The position numbers and the translations under genes are program-made. DNA of 64,000 nt from Ecdyonurus torrentis (taxonomy: Eukaryota > Arthropoda > Insecta > Ephemeroptera > Heptageniidae). The DNA lies in assembly GCA_949318235.1 (NCBI GenBank), contig OX439131.1, positions 46,797,147-46,861,146 of the forward strand, in the 5' to 3' direction. The notes beneath the pieces were generated by a model that made no database searches, was not told the DNA's origin, and worked only from the letters and a program-made list of their open reading frames with translations. Positions 24,263 through 36,485 of the stretch are shown piece after piece (position 1 is the first letter of the stretch; every line of letters starts with the position of its first letter).

Positions 24263-24337
24263 CAGTTCCTCATCGTTTAATGTAGCTCGTGGTAAAGCAG
24301 AGGTCAATCCGGCATTGCGTTTTGTTGCAGCCATCGT
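24263..24337 (-). CDS. unc-13: unc-13 exon before the C1 domain (TKRNAGLTSA)
   Basis: This 75-nt exon has acceptor CAACTTTCAG and donor GAACTG|GTAAGC, phase 0 on both sides. It codes for TMAATKRNAGLTSALPRATL then NDEEL, residues 1771-1795. The segment matches the conserved stretch leading into the C1 domain (vertebrate equivalent ...AGITSALASSTLNNEEL). It joins directly to [10 protein letters not shown] in the C1 exon. Confidence 0.93.
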
Positions 24338-24524
24338 CTGAAAGTTGGCATCAATATTGATTCATTAGTTTGGGTAATTATTAAAATCATTTGGACTTCA
24401 TACGTTACCTTGAGGTATATCATTATGTACATATACAAACATCAGATAGATATTCTTGATTAGAAATATGCGCAAAACTAAACTTTTATCTTTACAGTTA
24501 ATTTCCATGTGCATTGCACTTTTG

Positions 24525-24842
24525 AACAGGGTCCAATGACCCATTGGGTTTTTAGCTACTTGAAGGACAGTTACGTCTTTTTTTGACTACCTTTTAGATC
24601 GGTTAAACCCCCAAAATTGGGTATTGACGAATAAAGATTAAGCAACTACATTGTGACCAATTTTAAGTGATTTCACTCACATCTTCTTTCGTTTCATGCG
24701 TAGTATGTAGAAACGGAAACGTATGTGAGCGATATCACTTATAATCAGCCTCAAAACATTTGCTTCTTAATTAGTCAATAACAGACCTAAAAGTGGCTCA
24801 AAAATGGCCAACTAGTCTCCAACTATAAACAATCCGACCCTG
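24525..24842. mobile_element. Foldback element with GTGATTTCACTCACATC centre
   Basis: Outer arms GGGTCCAATGACCCATTGGG ... and GGCCAACTAGTCTCCAAC are weakly mirrored. The centre arms TAAGTGATTTCACTCACATC and GTATGTGAGCGATATCACTT are clear. A related centre occurs at 30905-31050. Confidence 0.45.
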
Positions 24843-26216
24843 CGTTTGATGAATCAAATTTTCTTCTCAAACACATGGTCAGTGCTTTAACTCAATGATT
24901 CTACAGATACTATTTGACATGAAAAACAATTTAAAATTTTGCACGTCATTTGTTTAACGTTAAAAGATAGAAAGTTACGCCTAAAATTTGACTATCGATG
25001 TTAGCGTGTTCTGTTATACTATTAAAACCGTTGCTTAAAGTTTTGAGACTTTGTGAATATAAAGTAATGAAATTTTTTGCAAATATTGCACATATTATAC
25101 AGTCAAGAATTTCTAACTTTTTATTTAAAAAACAAAGCAATAACAGACGACAATGAAATGATTATAAAGATCACAGATCAGTGTACGTATTGATTTTTGC
25201 TGATCTGTGAGTTGGTTTTGTCCTAACATCTGATATCTACTGCAGCAGCTATCTCTAATTTACTGTGTACATAGAGAGAGTAATTTGAATCACAATAATT
25301 CAACTAGCAAGAAAGTCTATGATTACATACGGAGTACAGCTTTTCAGATGTAAACTTAATAATTCAGATTTTTATTAAACCTTTATTAACATGAAGTTAC
25401 ATTTAGGCTCGGACTGTTCATAGGCTGGACCAGCAACCTCTGACTGGCCTTTTGATGTCCCCATTTTGGCCCCCATTTTGTCATTTTCTCATTTTTACGC
25501 CCCATTTTTGCTCCAGTTAAACTTTAAAAATAAGCCTCTAACACCCAATCCCTGGTTGTTTTTTTACGAGCCCCACCCTGGTTACAGCAATAGTTATTAT
25601 TTATTAATTTTGTTTATTTTCTTTTACTAAAAATTAGTAGTATTTTTATTTTTAATTTTAACAATAAAAATAGTACGTGAATTTTACTCATAAAATACGT
25701 GAATTTTATTTTTTATGTTGATAAAAAAAGTTTACGTTGAATGAATGTTAACCATATTTATAAATTATTTGATTGAATTACGTGTTACGTTGCTGTACTG
25801 TGCATGTTCGTATGAAATATGAACAATATAATTGAATTACATTACTTCAAACAACTCTCTCTAGAAAAACAAAAAAAAGACTATGTAATATAGTAAAAAT
25901 TCCATGCTATAATAATCTTATTATCTTTTCTATATAACTATTAATACTATAGCTAGAAAAAATTCTAAAGTAAATGTGATATTTTAGTTTCTCTACAATA
26001 TTTGATTAAAATTTATATTGCTATTATAATGACGCGTGAAGGGAGTGATTAATGATTGTTATAAAATTTACTTTTTAACAAGAGGAATTAGAGGATTTTA
26101 TACAGGGGGGGGGGTGTAACATGCGTAGCAATACATTGATATGCAACTACATATTAATGGTGGTATTATATTTGGGACTATTATACAGTGATCCATCTCA
26201 ATGTTATGATTTTAAT

Positions 26217-26459
26217 AGAGAGCTTTACCAGAGAAATGACATCTCTATGTTTCAGGCAGACCCATATACTTAAAATGTTAAGTATACATCAATTTATTTT
26301 GAGGCACCAAAATAGGACATTCTGATTGGTGTCTCAGAATAGCCTGCTCTGGGCTGCTATTGGTTCCTTCAAATAAATTGATGTAGGCTTAATGTATCGC
26401 GTATACAGGTCTGTCTAAAACATGGAGATGTCACTTCTTTGTTAAAGTTCTCTAAATCT
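26217..26459. mobile_element. Foldback element (CCAGAGAAATGACATC arms)
   Basis: AGAGAGCTTTACCAGAGAAA and AGTTCTCTAAATC frame arms ATGACATCTCTATGTTTCAG / AACATGGAGATGTCACTTC. It is the intact relative of the element nested at 3.4-3.7 kb. Confidence 0.6.
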
Positions 26460-26736
26460 GTAGAGCAATAAGCAACTGGATGAAAAAACTGACTACTTTA
26501 ACATTAATGAAAATAGACTATAATATATAGTTTTAATATCCTATCATCCACGTGGTGCTTATTTGACAGATTCTAACACTGAGATAACACTGTATTATTG
26601 TGTGGTCTGGGAAATTATTTATACTTGAAAGTAACATGCTTGACTATATAGGAAAGAAAAAAAAACTTGACGAAGATTGAATTTTATACTACTTTGCAAT
26701 TCTTTGCGTATTTTTCTCATAAGAATGGATAAAATT

Positions 26737-26893
26737 GTAAAACGCTGGCAAAGGAAATCACTTGATGTTAAAAGTGGAAAATAGCTCATAGGCCTAGCTA
26801 GCTGCTGGTGCCAAGTTTTCTACCACTTTTACCGACACGTGGTTTCCGTTTCCAACACTTCCTTTTCCTGTTTTTAGATGTTTACATAAGCAT
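26737..26893. mobile_element. CACGTG foldback element, diverged
   Basis: Arms include AAATCACTTGATGTTAAAAG and CCGACACGTGGTTTCCG, centre GGCCTAGCTAGCTGCTGG. Confidence 0.55.
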
Positions 26894-28049
26894 TCAATGA
26901 CATTTAAATATTAGCGGTTGAATGTTAAGTTTATTTCAATCTTGGTCAAGTATGCCGTACTACAGTTGATACCTTCGCGGACTATTGGAGTTCCTACACT
27001 TTACAATCAGTTCGAGTGGAATTTGTGCACTTCCATAATTTTTTTCTCAAACGTAGCTTCTGCACATACCGCAGCCGTGATGCAAGGAACATGTGCATTT
27101 TCTTTGTTTCAAGCGAATGGAGTATCTACACTTCCGTCGATCCATCATGTCTTGTACTATTTATTTTAAGTGTTTTTAGAAGCCATTTAATTTTTTTTCT
27201 TTAGCTATAAAGGTTGAATTACAAACAACACTATTCTGAATTTTGTTTAGTTGGGTATTAATTTCCATGTATTATTTTAACGTGTAAATTAACACTATAA
27301 CAATTCAATACTCATAGTGACTTTGAATGTTTTAAACTTAATTTACATAAACATTATGAATATATGATATGCAAATTTTGTTAAACGTTTATTATTATTA
27401 GGATACATTTATAGTATGTAGAAAATATATAAAAATTTATACATGTATTATGGTCTAATTTTTTAATTTGTATTTTATGATATAAATTATAAACTTTCCC
27501 AAACTTATTAAAATATTTCTTGTTAGTCTTAATATGAATTATTTATATAGTTTTTGTTAAATAGAAAATGTGACAAGAATTACTGAAATATTGATACTGT
27601 AATAATAGAAAAGCCAAAATAATTTGAGTTTTGAATTGGAATTGGAATTTATTTGAATTTGGATTTTGAATTTGAAATTTGATTGAATTTTGAACTTGTT
27701 CTTGAATTTTGAATTCGAATATAAAAAAGACAGTTAATAATAATTATGCATAATATATATTGCATAACTTATAAATTATAAGAAAGTGTTTTGTAGATAG
27801 TTCATTTATTGAAAATTTCAATACTCCACTTGCTTGAAATACAAAAAAATTATCACATGAATGCTACACGTGCCGCGACTGCAGAATATGCTGATGTGCT
27901 TCGTTTGTGGAACGTGAACAATCTCCACTCGCATGGACTGAGAAAAGTGCCGAAAGTCTAACTGTCCACGAAAACATCAACATGTAGAATAAAATTCAAG
28001 TTAAGTAACGACATTCTGATTACACATTTGAAATTCAACGACATGGTCC

Positions 28050-28243
28050 AAAATAATTACGTAATAATTATAATTGCTCGTTTTCAACACAGTCTATTCT
28101 ATACTTCATAATAATTATGTTAAGAAGCATAAATGTTATGTAGTACAGCATAATTATTCATTATATTCTAATTTTGCATCAATTATGTTATAGAAACATT
28201 AATACAGCATAAAATTACGTAATTTATTTTCCCGTGAATGTGT
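28050..28243. mobile_element. TA-rich MITE copy
   Basis: It begins AATTACGTAATAATTATAA and ends AAAATTACGTAATTTATTTT followed by CCCGTG, in reverse orientation to the copy at 14.9 kb. Confidence 0.55.
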
Positions 28244-29546
28244 ATATAATAAATTGACACCGTTTTTTACATTTATAAATTTTTAATCATTGAAATATGT
28301 TTTAAAATAAATTGTAAAGTTTTATAAGTAACACTTTCTTACGTTAATAAAAAACTTGAACAAAATTCATCATTTGTTTACTTTTTGTTAACGCGCTCGT
28401 CAATTATTGTTAAAAGAAATGGGGGAAAAAAAAACAAAAAAAACGACAACAATAAGTGTAAACAAACGGTAACTTTTGTTCCCTCATGACGTCAAAGGCT
28501 AATTAAAATAAAAAACTTCTTGCAAAGATTTAAAAAGTTCTTTTAAAACGTAAGCTAGATGATATTTTTACATATTTATGTTTTATATTTTTACTTTACA
28601 TACAATAATGCAATCAGAATGTTATTTTTACTTAACTTGTATATTTTAAAGCATGCAATTTGGGTTACATATAAAATTGGTAACACAAAAGTAGTGGGAA
28701 ATAAGTTTATAAAATTTTGCATATAGCATTGAAACATCGACTAATTTTGTACAGTTTTTTTTTTTTAATATTTATTTAATAAGCAAGGCGCGTGTGTATA
28801 TATAGCTCTAAAATACTTAAGGCTTTTTATCGTTATAGAGAGAAAAGAGGCTTGAAAACCATATTATAGCAAGAAGAAATACGTTATAATCGGCCGCAAT
28901 ATCAATTTAAGCTCCTTTTTTTTTACCATTTTTTTTTATGTTTACAGCAAAAATGCCTTAAAAAATAATACCAGAAAATAAAGTTTAATAAAAAATAATA
29001 CAAAAGAAAAGAAAATAGGAATTTTAAAAAATCGTACACATGAATAAGAAAAAATATATAACCATTCAAAAATTTCCACTAAATTTGCAAAGTTACTATA
29101 AAGAAATTAAATATGTACTGAATTAAATATATTTTCACGACCAGCAGTTATAGTATTTATTATTAATGAAATGGATTTGTTACAATTATTAATTTTGTCT
29201 GATGGCCAAAAATATTAAAAACAAAATCATTGACGTATATTACATTTAATTCATAAAAAATAAGCTAGAAAATTTCGAGTTGAAATTTTTATAATAAAGT
29301 TATTAAAAGCTTCAGAAATCTATCATATAATTTTTAGTATGTTAAATTTTCAACAATAAATATTTGAGAGTTTTAAAAAAGTGAACCATATTAAACCGCA
29401 TACAAAGAAATAAAAGAGAAAGAATTGAGAAAAAGAGAGAGATAAAAATTCTGATAAAAAGCCTTAAGATCTATATAATTACAATATTTGTGTGATATAA
29501 AAAGTGATTGATTCGTGCATTGATTGGTTGATTGATTGATTGATAC

Positions 29547-29555
29547 CTTGAGCAC
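29547..29555 (-). CDS. unc-13: Candidate 9-nt micro-exon (VLK)
   Basis: Within the intron between the SMPDIR exon and the TKRNAG exon, the minus strand reads GGCCTCGTCTCTTGCAG|GTGCTCAAG|GTATCA. This is a strong pyrimidine tract and acceptor, nine bases, and a usable donor. Both flanking exons are phase 0, so inclusion adds VLK and gives SEL-VLK-TMAATKR. From memory of arthropod UNC-13 proteins a similar spacing (VMKTMAATKR) exists, but I cannot check it. It may be constitutive or alternative. Confidence 0.45.
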
Positions 29556-30702
29556 CTGCAAGAGACGAGGCCAGATTGAAAACACAGGAAACACACAACA
29601 TTAATCTCAGTATTTGGAGAAACATCAACTTTTTTTCCAATTTTTTTTTTATATATGGTATATAGTTTCATTCCGACACCAGAGCTTTGGAGACCATGCG
29701 CGAGCCTAAACTCACACTTCCAATGTTCAAAATTATAGGTGAAACTAAGCAAACAGCATTAATTTATCATAAAAAATATACTTAATTAACACTAAAATAT
29801 GCACAGTAATTATACCAGTCCAATGTTAGCAAGATTTATTTATAAAATTATAGTGTTAATGTATAAAACAGATTATGCAACTCAGCATAATATTTATACT
29901 GCACAGCAAGAATAATTATGAAATTCTAAAGTATCATTATTTAAAAGTGTATTTATTTTTTTCCAGGTTTGAAATGCATTGAAACTTTGATTGTTGACAG
30001 AATTCCTAAATTTAAGTTTTTTTTTATTAAAAATTGATTTTAATTTTTGACATAAAAATCCAGTAATTTGGTCTCTAATTCTAAAAATAACATCCCGAAA
30101 TTATATAAGAAGTATGAAAAGAACTAGAAATATAATTCTTCAAAAGTGAAAGCAGATTCCGTAATTACTACTATTGTAAAAAAAAAAAAAAAAAAAAAAA
30201 AGACTTTAAAATATTTGATAACTAAATTATTAAAATAACTGTAAACTATTTTCAAACAAAAGTTTATTCAAGTCTTTTGTTGTGTCTTTTCTTATCGCAA
30301 CAAACAAACAAACAACTTTAATAATTAAAATTACTAAAATAAGTGACTTAATAATTATAATATTTAATCATGTAGAATGAGATAAAACGATTACATTTTC
30401 ACTCCACGTAGAGAAAAACTTTAAACAAAATTGCTGTCAAGTGACGTCATGTCAAAACTAGTTTAACTTTGTTTTAAAAATAAATATGAGAATTGCTTTC
30501 GTAAAATCAAATTTGCAATGCTTTTTTATTAAACCAAATAGCAGATTTTCTTAATTGTATTGCAAAATAATATTTTTTTTAAAAAATACTGTTTTTAAAA
30601 ATCAATAATACTTTATTATAGCTTTAGCATTTTGAACTGATTTATATGTGCTATGTAACTAAATTTTCAGAAATTAAAGTTGTAAATCTTACTTTTTATT
30701 TA

Positions 30703-30895
30703 AAAAATTAATGATTATAACGTCACTAAATGTTGATTATCTAACGACAATAACGAAATGACATCACAAGTTCTAGGATCACAATGTTAAAGTTAGCCGT
30801 TAAGAACCCATTGCGTTCTTCATTTGCTCCTAACGCTTGTGACGTCACTTACTTATTTTTCGTTACAATTTCAACTCTTCGTAACATTACAACAA
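30703..30895. mobile_element. CRE-carrying foldback element, partial
   Basis: It has AACGTCACTAAATGTTGATT, GAAATGACATCACAAG and CGCTTGTGACGTCACTTAC. The right arm is lost where another repeat begins near 30905. Confidence 0.5.
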
Positions 30896-30904
30896 GAAGA
30901 AATT

Positions 30905-31050
30905 ATTTTGAGGCCGATTTTAAACGATTTCCATCACATCCGCATGCAACAACGTACTACGCATAAGCAGTACGTAAAAACGGAAGCGGATGTGAGCAAA
31001 ATTGCTTAAAGTCAGTCTCAAAGCATTTGCTTCAATATTGTAGCCAATAC
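30905..31050. repeat. Foldback repeat (CATCACATCCGC arms)
   Basis: TTTTAAACGATTTCCATCAC with CATCCGC on the left mirrors GCGGATGTGAGCAAAATTGC on the right, around ACGTACTACGCATAAGCAGT. Related to the centre of the 24.5-24.8 kb element. Confidence 0.5.
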
Positions 31051-31796
31051 TGTAATAAACCATGTATAAAGTTTACAAAAATTATGCTTATTACAGCTTT
31101 AAGAAAAAAAAAATAATATATCAAAAAAGTAAGCACGACTATTTTATTGTTACTATTTTTTAAAACCGATGACCACGTGCATATTTTCACACATATATTT
31201 TTGATCTTAAAAATAAATGTTGCTATTTTATTTTATCAATTAATTTTTTGAACATTGGTAAGTCTCCAGGGATTTAAAAAAAAAGTAGAAAAGGGGGACA
31301 ATGAATTGACTCCATCGTGCAGAGTAAAACACATCGAGTCCATATATATATAGGTTGAAGTTGAAAGGGGGACAAACATGGAAATACAAAACAGACTCGA
31401 TCACATATAATATAAAAACATAAATATAGTAAGACAGCACGGTACATATATCACAGAGAATATTATTTAGTTATAGATAGGTTTCGTGCTGTGAAAATTT
31501 TAGAGGGGCTGGGGAGATGGTGTTTAAAATAACAAACATATACAAAAGACGATCATCAAAATACCTTATCTCTTAATATGAACTGTAAAAAAATATAAAG
31601 AAGTTCCTAGTTCTTTAAATTATTGATTGATTATTGGTGGAATTTTTATCGTACATCAATTGCGCTGGTGTAAAATTGTGTTTGGACAAGCGTGGCAATT
31701 TTTTTGTAAATATAACCCCGGGGGAATAGAGCTATTTATCCCGTACTCGAAACAAAGTTATAAATCTTAAGATGTCACTTTAAAAATAAGCGTTAA

Positions 31797-32070
31797 AAAG
31801 CTTATACACAGTTTTGCAATGCTTTAAGTATTGTGGAATTAACGGTTATGATGCTACTAAACATTGACAATTTAAAGATAAATATGTAAATGACGTCACA
31901 AGCATTAGAATCACAATGGATTAAAAGTTAAACTTGGCCTTTTTTTCCATTTGGTGACACTACTTGTGACGTCACTTACGTTTTAATCGTTAAATTTCAT
32001 TTTTGTCATTATTCCATAATACTTAAAAACTTGTGAAACTGTCTACAAGCTTTTCAATGCTTTATTTTTA
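31797..32070. mobile_element. CRE-carrying foldback element
   Basis: Left arm TTTTGCAATGCTTTAAGTAT then TGTGGAATTAACGG; CREs in AAATGACGTCACAAGC and CTTGTGACGTCACTTACG. Right arm CCATAATACTTAAAAACTTG. Confidence 0.6.
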
Positions 32071-32099
32071 GAGTGAGGACCATAATACATTTTGCATTT

Positions 32100-32315
32100 T
32101 ATGTCTCTTAAACTGTCTACAATCTCACAAACTGGGGGTAAAAAACTGTAAAGTAGACATCATTTGGAAACCATGACGTCATGAAATCCAGGACTACAAT
32201 GTAGCGCAGGTTGTCTACTTTACAAGTTTTCTCCCAAGTTTGTGAGGTTACAGAAGTGTTAAGAGAACTAACATGTGTTTGTATGATGGTAACATCTCAT
32301 GATTTTAATTCGGAG
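32100..32315. repeat. Repeat family, uninterrupted copy
   Basis: Inverted arms: CACAAACTGGGGGTAAAAAA with CTGTAAAGTAGAC and, on the right, GTCTACTTTACAAGTTTTCT with CCCAAGTTTGTGAG. Shared with 7.6-8.06 kb and a fragment near 20.0 kb. Confidence 0.5.
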
Positions 32316-32723
32316 AAATTTTATTTTGAGTAGCTTCTAAGAATCAAAACCAACAATATGAGAAAAGTACTAACTGTTAAGTAAATTTCAATACATAAAA
32401 GCGAAAAATTTATTTCGTGAGAAGAATATTTTAATCATATTAAGAAATTATAGTTTGTTTTCAAAAACAACTTTAGTCCACTCATCAATACGGTAACTAA
32501 TAGCATAAATAAACATAATTTATGCATATCAACCTAATCAGCAAGTAGACTAAAGTCATTTTAATAAAAACAAACAAGTTAAATTTACTTGGGGTCTGCT
32601 ACATTGAAAGGTGGGGGTTAACAAAATGCTTGGAGGACAATGAAATGTGAATGATCCCTTGACTTGCAAGCGACTTGCCACGCGGATTTTAAGTGTCATT
32701 TTGTCTGTGATGACCCCACTTAC

Positions 32724-32814
32724 CAACTCGGAGACCAGCGGAATGGACTTCCGCCGCGGCCTGATGTCCGGCATACTGTCAATGTTGCTGTAGAATGGAT
32801 TGTCACCCGGGTGC
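32724..32814 (-). CDS. unc-13: unc-13 exon with the IDSMPDIR / IPLVSEL block
   Basis: This 91-nt exon has acceptor TTGCAG and donor GAGTTG|GTAAGT (in phase 2, out phase 0). It codes for GHPGDNPFYSNIDSMPDIRP followed by RRKSIPLVSEL, residues 1740-1770. The SMPDIR...IPLVS block is a family hallmark just before the C1 domain in UNC-13/Munc13 proteins. The exon is clearly more GC-rich than the intron around it. The reading frame stays open past this donor to a second possible donor, noted separately. Confidence 0.93.
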
Positions 32815-33008
32815 CTGCAACATCAAATATAACAAGTCAACATCTCGTCACTCAACACAATATTACATAACTATACTACTAATCGAAGTTAGAATTACAG
32901 AATCCTCAAATATTTACTGAGAAAGTCTAGGAAAGTTTATCACGAAACATCAACACATTATTACATAATATTTAGTTATTATTACTGATTAATTACTATG
33001 ATAGGGTA

Positions 33009-33229
33009 AACGGAAAGAATTTGCGTAATTTATGCTGCATTTATGTCATTATAGCATAAAAATGATAAATTAGAATAACATAAATAATTATGCATGTGCA
33101 ACATAATATTTTATGCTTTTTAACATGCTGTTATGAAATATAGCATAGATTATGCTGTATATTGAACAAATTGTGCTAATAATGAGCTGGCATAATTATT
33201 AAGTATTTATTTTTGTTCTTGTATGAGTA
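33009..33229. mobile_element. TA-rich MITE copy
   Basis: It begins ACGGAAAGAATTTGCGTAAT and ends TTATTAAGTATTTATTTTTG, with TGCTGCATTTATGTCATTAT inside, as in the 14.9-kb copy. Confidence 0.6.
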
Positions 33230-34564
33230 TTGAAATTTTACTTTGAAAGAAATGATACCATTTATATTTTTTTCCTCTTAATTATAAATATTTAAATAAT
33301 GACGCTTGTTTTAACAACTAATATTACTATAAATTGCCTGCGTCAATAATTTTTCTGCAATTATTGTATTACTGCTCATGTGAATTTGAACTAGAAATTG
33401 CAAATCAGAAACTTCAAATATTTACTGTTTTACACAGCTCAGTAAAGTTAAAAGTAAGTTAAGAAAGACCATAATATAATATAAGTTTTTGTTTTTTTTT
33501 TCTTCATAGTTTTAATAAAAAACTTAAACAGCACACAGAAAGTTTTAACATTTTATGACCATTAGAAGTATTTTTATTTTTCAAAAAAGCTGAAATTGTC
33601 ACAAGTTAAAATAACTTTAAAAAAAAAAAACTTTAAAATATTTTGGTCTTTTAATTAATTTTTTGGCACATAGCTGCTATGTAAACAAAAAAAAAGTAAG
33701 AATTATTATTTTTATGGTTCATTTAAGTTATCTTAATAGCACTCTTGGTTTGCTGTTTGTATTTTAAAAAACATTAATTAAAAATACTTGTAATGGTTGA
33801 GAAGTTTTGAAACTTGGTGTACTAGGCCAAATTTTTAACTTCCCCCCCCCCCCCCCCCAATGTAAGAACTACCTTCATAAAATTTCATAATGTTCCCCAT
33901 TTTAATTAATTTCATTATTAAAATACAGCATTAAAAGAGAGAAAGAAATTAATGTTAAAATTTATCAACTATTCAGATTTAATTTTTCACTTGTAAATTA
34001 GATTTATAAAATAGATTTTTATTTATAAATTGATTAATATTTTTAAAGCACCCCTGATTTGCAAAATCACTATCTATATATTTTACAGAGAAGCCAATTG
34101 CTATAACAAATGTAATTATTACGAAAGTTAAAATTAATAATTTTATTATTTGTCTATACAATAATAATTGTTAGAGTAAAATTAAAATTATAGATTGACA
34201 ATTAAAATAATAAATAGAATTCAATTTAAAATAATTAAATTGGAAATAACATTGCAGTTTTATATATTGTGAAGTCCTCACTATGTTTTATGAATTATTT
34301 AACATGTACTTTTAATTGATATTAAACTAATGTACTTTATACAACATTGATGAACATACATTTCATTAATTATAAATAATTGTAATTTTACATTAAAAAA
34401 ACATTATGAATAATTAAATATATTGTTCTATTTTATTGGCATTGCTTTTACAGCAACTAATCTTTTTTGTGTACATGTTTAAATATTTAGTCATGTTACA
34501 CTGAAAGATAAAATAACAATAATTTCTAATTGTTATTTCATATAAAGTTACATTATAGTTATCA

Positions 34565-34805
34565 TTATGATACACGAAAAAAGTTACTGAAGAGTTACTA
34601 TTTATACTTTTTTTATAACAAATTTGTTAGAGATATACAAAGTTTTTTTTAAGACCTAAGGTGCTTACTATTTACCGCTGAAGAAATGATATGTTTATAC
34701 TAACGAGTTATTGTTTAAACTTTTTTCAACCAAGTTATTGGTTTGTACTAAAGAGTTACTTCTATGTAACTGAATAATTTCTTAAATTTATAGTTTTCGT
34801 GTATT
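34565..34805. mobile_element. TACACGA-ended element
   Basis: Ends ATACACGAAAAAAGTTACTG and TTATAGTTTTCGTGTA are inverted at TA. Inside, the word GAGTTACT recurs in the same direction. Related copy nested at 7644-7886. Confidence 0.55.
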
Positions 34806-34879
34806 ATAGCCTTAAAGTTTTCGTGTAGGGATCCAAAGAAGAAGATCCAAAAAAAAAAAAAACGTGAGTGTAATTTTAT

Positions 34880-35148
34880 TTAATATTCTAAAACAGGACA
34901 TCGTCCTGAATCAATAGGTATTAGAATTTATTGTTTTTAAGGTTATTCAGTATTTTTAATCAATTTTTTTATTTCTCGAAATGACGTCACAGTCGGTAAC
35001 TTTTCCTCCACATACATAAGTTGCTGCCCGTGACGTCATTTTTCTATTTTCAAAAATTAATATATAACAATTAAGGAACTGAATAATTAGAAATTCGTAT
35101 ATCATTCGATTCAGAATAAAGTCCTCTTTTTAGAATATGAAACAAAAT
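34880..35148. mobile_element. Foldback element (TTCTAAAACAGGACATCGTC family)
   Basis: Left TATTCTAAAACAGGACATCG mirrors right GAATAAAGTCCTCTTTTTAGAATA. Two TGACGTCA sites flank the centre. Copies at 39.26-39.48 kb and, split, at 10.39-10.80 kb. Confidence 0.55.
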
Positions 35149-35828
35149 TACCTACTAAATTATTTTTTCCTCATTGTTGTAGGCATGCGAATATATTTTT
35201 ACGAGTGTGCAAACAACCGGGCCATCTTTGTATGCATAACGGAGCAACTGCATAGGTCATTACATAACTATTTTCTTAGTGTAGCTTTTATTTTTTGCTA
35301 TCACAATTTAAATAATAAACATGTGAAATAACATTTGATTACTATTCCATATCAAATTGTGGGATTATGTTGAGTGAAAACTAGTATTGTAAAGTGGATT
35401 TAATGGACTTGTCTCTTTGTCTATTTTATTATAGGACAGATGTTATATCAGGCACAGTTAGTTGTAAACTGTTATCGGCTTATAATGTACAAACTGTGGA
35501 CAATACTTATGTACGTGAGTGAGTGAGTGAGAGAACGAGGCAGTGGGGAGTAACTGACGTAAGCTAGAACTGACCAACAAACACTTCTTTTGTGTTTCAC
35601 GATTAAATATTCTAATACCACAACTACACCTATTATAAGTGCTTTGCTTTCAAATTAAGTTCAAGCCTTTTGTTTAAGAAACTCTAGTATAGAAATTACT
35701 TTTAAAGTGATGGAAATCTTTTTACTTATAGTTTTGGGATAATTTTATTTAAATAGATTTACATTTATTTATTTATAATTATTTGTTTATTTATTTGTTT
35801 GCTTGTTTGTTTGTTTGTTTGTTTGTTG

Positions 35829-36332
35829 TTCATTCATTCATTCATTCATTCATTCATTCATTCATTCATTCATTCATTCATTCATTCATTCATTCATTCA
35901 TTCATTCATTCATTCATTCATTCATTCATTCATTCATTCCTTCATTCATTCATTCCTTCATTCCTTCATTCCTTCATTCCTTCATTCCTTCATTCCTTCA
36001 TTCCTTCATTCCTTCATTCCTTCCTTCATTCATTCATTCATTCCTTCCTTCATTCATTCATTCATTCATTCATTCATTCATTCATTCATTCATTCATTCA
36101 TTCATTCATTCATTCATTCATTCATTCATTCATTCATTCATTCATTCATTCATTCATTCATTCATTCATTCATTCATTCATTCATTCATTCATTCATTCA
36201 TTCATACATTCATTCATTCATTCATTCATTCATTCATTCATTCATTCATTCATTCATTCATACATTCATTCATTCATTCATTCATTCATTCATTCATTCA
36301 TTCATTCATTCATTCATTCATTCATTCATTCG
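35829..36332. repeat. (TTCA)n tetranucleotide array, about 500 bp
   Basis: Nearly pure TTCA repeat with a block of TTCC variants near 35937-36050 and two TACA variants near 36204 and 36260. It follows GTTT and TTTA repeats. It leaves all forward frames open, with Ser/Phe/Ile/His repeats, but this is not coding. Confidence 0.97.
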
Positions 36333-36364
36333 TATTATTTAAAAGTATAGACAAACTATGATGT

Positions 36365-36485
36365 ACCATTGTGACGTTATTGACGTTTGTGTCGTTAAAT
36401 TAACAAACCTTTATGACGTCATAACCATTAAATGTACAGTAATTAAAACATCACAATATAGCAGTGTACAACGTTATCAACCGTT
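36365..36485. mobile_element. CRE-carrying element, fragment
   Basis: Only the right part remains: TTTATGACGTCATAACCATT and a tail ending CAGTGTACAACG. It directly abuts the TTCA array. Confidence 0.4.

Larger units (their letters stand above)
24338..32723 (-). other. unc-13: unc-13 intron, 8.4 kb
   Basis: The intron holds the candidate VLK micro-exon, CRE-type elements (30703-30890, 31797-32070), a CACGTG foldback (26737-26892), a foldback at 26217-26459, TA-rich MITE copies (28050-28243) and paired repeats at 24530-24840 and 30905-31050. Two GC-richer stretches (26940-27170 and 27855-27965) remain unexplained. Confidence 0.75.

Noticed and set aside
26918..27204. Two overlapping plus-strand frames of 62 and 83 codons in a GC-richer stretch
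   Set aside because: No recognisable domain, neither frame has clear codon bias, and no splice sites fit. Kept only as unexplained DNA.
29700..29750. Possible exon ending in a GTGAGT donor on the minus strand
   Set aside because: The required phase 0 reading meets a stop after three codons.
32589..32600. A separate micro-exon ending CCCCAA|GTAAAT
   Set aside because: As an exon of its own it would be 7 or 10 nt and break the frame. It makes sense only as a distal alternative donor.
35783..36361. Three overlapping plus-strand open frames of 179-192 codons
   Set aside because: They are the TTCA array read in three frames (Ser/Phe/Ile/His repeats), not genes.
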